From positions 1,488,001 to 1,552,000 of the forward strand of contig NZ_LN831302.1 in NCBI RefSeq assembly GCF_001488575.1: 64,000 nucleotides of DNA, written 5' to 3'. The position numbers and the translations under genes are program-made. Origin of the DNA: Halobacterium hubeiense. Lineage in GTDB: Archaea > Halobacteriota > Halobacteria > Halobacteriales > Halobacteriaceae. How positions within the stretch are numbered: the stretch's first letter is position 1; each line of letters starts with the position of its first letter. Below the pieces are notes generated by a model. The model was not told the origin of the DNA. It saw nothing but the letters and a program-made list of their open reading frames with translations, and did no database searches. Shown in pieces: positions 61,569-64,000 of this stretch.

Positions 61569-62639
61569 CTATGCGCTCGGGTCGGGGTCGAAGATTTCCT
61601 CGTCGGGCTCGCCGCTGACCTCGATTTCGGAGAGCAGCCCCTTGCGAACCACGCGGCTGAGCGCGTGGTCGACGAGCTTGATGGTCTCCGGGACGGGCGT
61701 GTCCATCTCCCCGATCATGCAGCTTCCCGGCGGGACCTTCATCGTCTGGACGTACTCCTCGGGCGTCCCGAGGGCGCCGTCGCGGTGGGCCTGCGTCCAG
61801 ACGTTCCCGATGGGGTGGAAGTTCGAGGAGACGTTCGGGCCGCCGTCCACGAGGTACACCCGAATCGACTCGCCGGTCTCGGCCTGCAGGCGGCCGTAGC
61901 GGTCCGGCGTGAACGGGTACTTCTCGCCGTTGAACACGACGTACGTCGGGTCCTCGTTGGCCATCGCGTCCATGTCGAACTGGTGGTGGCCCTCCTCGCC
62001 GACGTCCTTGTTCGTGTAGAGCTCGTGCTGGCCGAGGTAGAACTCGCGGTCGACCTCCGGCAGGCCGCCCTCGGGCTCGACGAGAATCATCCCGAACATC
62101 CCGCTGGAGATGTGCATGTCCATGTTCGGGACGGCGCAGTGGTAGATGAACGCGCCGGGGTACTTCGCGGTGAAGTCCACGTCGTTGGTCTCGCCGGGGT
62201 TGACGGTGTTCGCTTCCGCGCCCCCGCCCGTGCCGTAGACGGCGTGGAAGTCGACGTTGTGCGGCATCGCGTTGTCGTCGGGGCTGTTCAGCGTGAACGA
62301 GATGGTGTCCCCGCGGCGCACCCGAATCATCGGGCCGGGAATCTGCCCATCGAAGGTCATGTAGTTGAACGTGACCCCGGGCTCGATCTCCGCGGTGACT
62401 TCCGTCACGTCGAGCTCGACCTCGTGGTGCTGGGGCTCCGACCAGTCGACCGGGTCCGGGACGTCCGTGGGGTCGGCGGCGACGCGGTCGACGTCCGGCT
62501 GGGTGGTCTGCGCTGCGGCGTTCTGCTGGGGCTGTTCGGTCGCTGGGCTCTCACCGCCGGGAGCGGTACAGCCCGCGACTGCTGCGGTTCCGCTGATTCC
62601 GAGACCTTGCAGCACGCGCCGGCGAGTGGTGTCGAACAT
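61569..62639 (-). CDS. nirK: Copper-containing nitrite reductase NirK
   Basis: A 356-residue periplasm-side enzyme reducing nitrite to NO. The Tat signal RRRVLQGLGISGTAAVAGC ends in a lipobox Cys24. Type 1 Cu ligands are His127, Cys168, His176 and Met181 (HCAVPNMDMHISSGM). Type 2 ligands are His132, His167 and His325 (LVDHAL). The catalytic Asp130 and His275 are present (HNVDFH, FHPIG). ATG 62639 has GAGGTG about 9 bases upstream. Two CGAA-N4-TTCG boxes lie in the divergent promoter, and NO produced would be handled by NorB and the truncated globin. Confidence 0.96.
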   Translation of the reverse strand: MFDTTRRRVLQGLGISGTAAVAGCTAPGGESPATEQPQQNAAAQTTQPDVDRVAADPTDVPDPVDWSEPQHHEVELDVTEVTAEIEPGVTFNYMTFDGQIPGPMIRVRRGDTISFTLNSPDDNAMPHNVDFHAVYGTGGGAEANTVNPGETNDVDFTAKYPGAFIYHCAVPNMDMHISSGMFGMILVEPEGGLPEVDREFYLGQHELYTNKDVGEEGHHQFDMDAMANEDPTYVVFNGEKYPFTPDRYGRLQAETGESIRVYLVDGGPNVSSNFHPIGNVWTQAHRDGALGTPEEYVQTMKVPPGSCMIGEMDTPVPETIKLVDHALSRVVRKGLLSEIEVSGEPDEEIFDPDPSA

Positions 62640-62720
62640 TGGTGGGCACCTCTTCACGTGGACAATACCGGGGCTACCCCTTCAAGCGGGTCTGCGTTTC
62701 CCGTTCTCCGGCGAACCCCC

Positions 62721-62790
62721 CGAACCAGTTCGGCTACTACTTATAAACGAACGAGCCGGGGTGCTTCGGCGGCCGGAGCGAACGTGTTCG
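62721..62790. promoter_or_regulatory. Divergent nirK / CGCGG-protein promoter with two CGAA-N4-TTCG boxes and a TATA
   Basis: CGAACCAGTTCG at 62721-62732 and CGAACGTGTTCG at 62779-62790 flank TTATAAAC (62741-62748), a TATA palindrome that can serve either direction. The pair is well placed to control both nirK and the CGCGG-protein gene. Confidence 0.65.
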
Positions 62791-62828
62791 GGGAACGCCT
62801 CACCCGCGTACGCGACGAATAGATTCCT

Positions 62829-63131
62829 ATGGCATCAGCACACGAAGACGCCGAGACCGTCGACGGCGTCCATCAGAACTCGTGGTCCGCGAACCTGGAG
62901 AAGGACGAACACGCCGGCGAACGGGAGTTAGTCGTCGAGGAGGCCGTCGAGGCCGTCGAATCGACGGCTGCCGGCTACCACGTCAACCTCGTCACGCACG
63001 GCGACAACGGCCACCCCGAGGAGTACCTCTACGACGAACTCGACGAGGCGTTCGGCGACAGCGTCGCCTACGAGTACGTCGATCAGTGCGGCTGCGGCGG
63101 CCACGTCACGCGCGTCCGCGTCGTCAGCTAA
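62829..63131 (+). CDS. CGCGG-motif small protein (rSAM-modified RiPP candidate)
   Basis: A 100-residue acidic protein. The N-terminal half has NSWSANLEKDEHAGERELVVEEAVEAVES; the C-terminal part ends in a CGCGGHVTRVRVVS segment with Cys87 and Cys89 in the CGCGG motif. I match this to the haloarchaeal CGCGG family thought to be modified by a radical-SAM/SPASM enzyme. The two radical-SAM genes are 5-7 kb upstream on this window, under the same box type. Divergent from nirK with a shared promoter, so expressed during denitrification. Confidence 0.75.
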   Translation: MASAHEDAETVDGVHQNSWSANLEKDEHAGERELVVEEAVEAVESTAAGYHVNLVTHGDNGHPEEYLYDELDEAFGDSVAYEYVDQCGCGGHVTRVRVVS

Positions 63132-63138
63132 TCCGACG

Positions 63139-63175
63139 TAACTGCTTTTAGTTACCTCGTAATTTCTTTGTAACC
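63139..63175 (+). promoter_or_regulatory. GTAACT-GCTTTT-AGTTAC repeat before the tungstate-binding gene
   Basis: GTAACT at 63139-63144 and AGTTAC at 63151-63156 form a perfect 6-bp inverted repeat; a further GTAAC half-site is at 63171-63175. They lie 20-55 nt before the next start and may be an operator or the end of the CGCGG-protein transcript. Confidence 0.45.
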
Positions 63176-63194
63176 GGAAGTAGTTGTCTCGCAC

Positions 63195-64000
63195 ATGGAC
63201 AGACGCGGGTACCTGCGCGCGCTCGGCGCCGGCGGCGCGCTGTCGCTGGCGGGCTGTCTCGGCGGGAGCGACGGCACCGACCCCGGCGTCGCCGACGGGA
63301 CGCTGACGGTCGCAGCGGCGACGACCGTCCACGACAGCGGCCTGCTCAGCGACCTCTCGGCGGGGTTCGAGGACGCCTTCGGCGCGTCGGTGCGCGCGGT
63401 CGTCCGCGGGACCGGCGCCGCGCTCCGCACCGCAAGCGACGGCGACTGCGACGCCGTGGTCGTCCACGCACGCCCGCTCGAAGACGAGTTCCTGCGCGCG
63501 GGCCACGGCGTCAACCGCCGCGCCGTGATGGGCAACGACTTCCTCGTGGTCGGCCCGTCGGACGACCCCGCGGGAGTCGCCGACCGCGGCCCCCTAGAGG
63601 CGTTCCGCGAAATCGAGGGCGACGCGACGTTCCTCTCGCGCGGCGACCGCTCCGGGACGCACGTCCGCGAGCGACGCATCTGGGAGGCGGCGGGCGTCGA
63701 ACCCGGCGGCGACTGGTACCGCGAGACGGGGCAGGGGATGGGCGCGACGCTCGTCGCCGCCGACGAGACTGGCGCGTACACGCTGGTCGACCGCGGCACG
63801 TTCCTGAACACGGAGACGGGGCTGGCCGCGCACGTCGCCCGCGGCCTCGACGACCCGCCGGACCTGCTGCGCAACGAGTATGCCGTCATCCCCACGAATC
63901 CCGCGCGCCACGACGTCGCGTACGCGCTCGCGATGGCGTTCGTCGGCTACCTCACGGGACCGGCCCAGAAGCGAATCGCGGCGTTCCGCGTGGACGGCGA
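63195..64000 (+). CDS. Tungstate/molybdate-type ABC substrate-binding protein (3' end beyond window)
   Basis: A lipoprotein receptor with a Tat-like RRGYLRALGAGGALSLAG signal and lipobox LAGC (Cys21). The mature part has TLTVAAATTVHDSGLL, GTGAALRTASDGDCDAVVVHA and RGDRSGTHVRERRIW, as in TupA-type tungstate-binding proteins. The last codons at 64000 are inside the domain, so the C-terminus is cut. It would supply W or Mo for oxyanion-reducing enzymes, which fits next to nirK. Confidence 0.82.
   Translation, partial: MDRRGYLRALGAGGALSLAGCLGGSDGTDPGVADGTLTVAAATTVHDSGLLSDLSAGFEDAFGASVRAVVRGTGAALRTASDGDCDAVVVHARPLEDEFLRAGHGVNRRAVMGNDFLVVGPSDDPAGVADRGPLEAFREIEGDATFLSRGDRSGTHVRERRIWEAAGVEPGGDWYRETGQGMGATLVAADETGAYTLVDRGTFLNTETGLAAHVARGLDDPPDLLRNEYAVIPTNPARHDVAYALAMAFVGYLTGPAQKRIAAFRVDG

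Overview
This is a haloarchaeal chromosome segment, most like Halobacterium or a close relative. The coding DNA is very GC-rich and the proteins are loaded with Asp and Glu. Many genes look leaderless, with an AT-rich TATA-like box about 25-32 nt upstream of ATG or GTG. There are Tat signals with lipoboxes, halocyanins, a HemAT transducer of exactly the Halobacterium length with His at 123, and archaeal core genes (Elp3, pelota, RqcH-type NFACT protein, SurE, Lhr helicase, TbsP-like regulator). I see no CRISPR array, rRNA, transposase or replication origin. One tRNA gene, Leu(CAA), is present.

Layout. 1-21 kb is mostly housekeeping: the Lhr helicase (cut by the left edge), MBL hydrolase, K+/H+ antiporter with its TrkA-C partner, HemAT, a pelota / DUF4013 / RqcH ribosome-rescue group, ZIP transporter, SurE, Elp3, a degenerate RecJ-like OB/S1 protein, thymidine kinase, UspA, a CaCA antiporter and MutY. 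21-37 kb carries a halocyanin, class III aminotransferase, MgtC/DUF4010 and AI-2E membrane proteins, PadR and small HTH regulators, an SLC13 carrier, a cold-shock protein, several haloarchaeal hypotheticals (one 48-residue gene, one lacking a normal start codon, one frameshifted lipoprotein), FolD and GlyA. 37-44 kb holds a CHAT caspase-like protein, TbsP, a fused ThiF-like/YcaO cyclodehydratase, and a strikingly AT-rich single-gene islet whose product ends in a HEPN-like motif.

44-64 kb is rich in denitrification and anaerobic copper/heme genes. It has a truncated haemoglobin, a one-subunit quinol-type NO reductase, a two-domain halocyanin plus multicopper oxidase, a winged-helix regulator, two radical-SAM/SPASM enzymes flanking a small protein of the Htur_1727 type, a MIP18-like protein with a DUF2249 protein, the copper nitrite reductase NirK, a CGCGG-motif small protein divergent from nirK, and a tungstate/molybdate-type binding protein at the right edge. 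Five perfect CGAA-N4-TTCG palindromes sit in its promoter regions. Two GTTCCC-N7-GGGAAC palindromes flank the regulator/radical-SAM block. Together they suggest one redox-controlled regulon joining nitrite and NO reduction to radical-SAM chemistry on small proteins.

The most promising less-described pieces are this radical-SAM/small-protein set, the YcaO C-D fusion with its 7-codon leader reading frame, the AT-rich HEPN-like orphan, the CHAT protein, and a nested inverted-repeat element at 2163-2432 that could fold as a three-armed cruciform.
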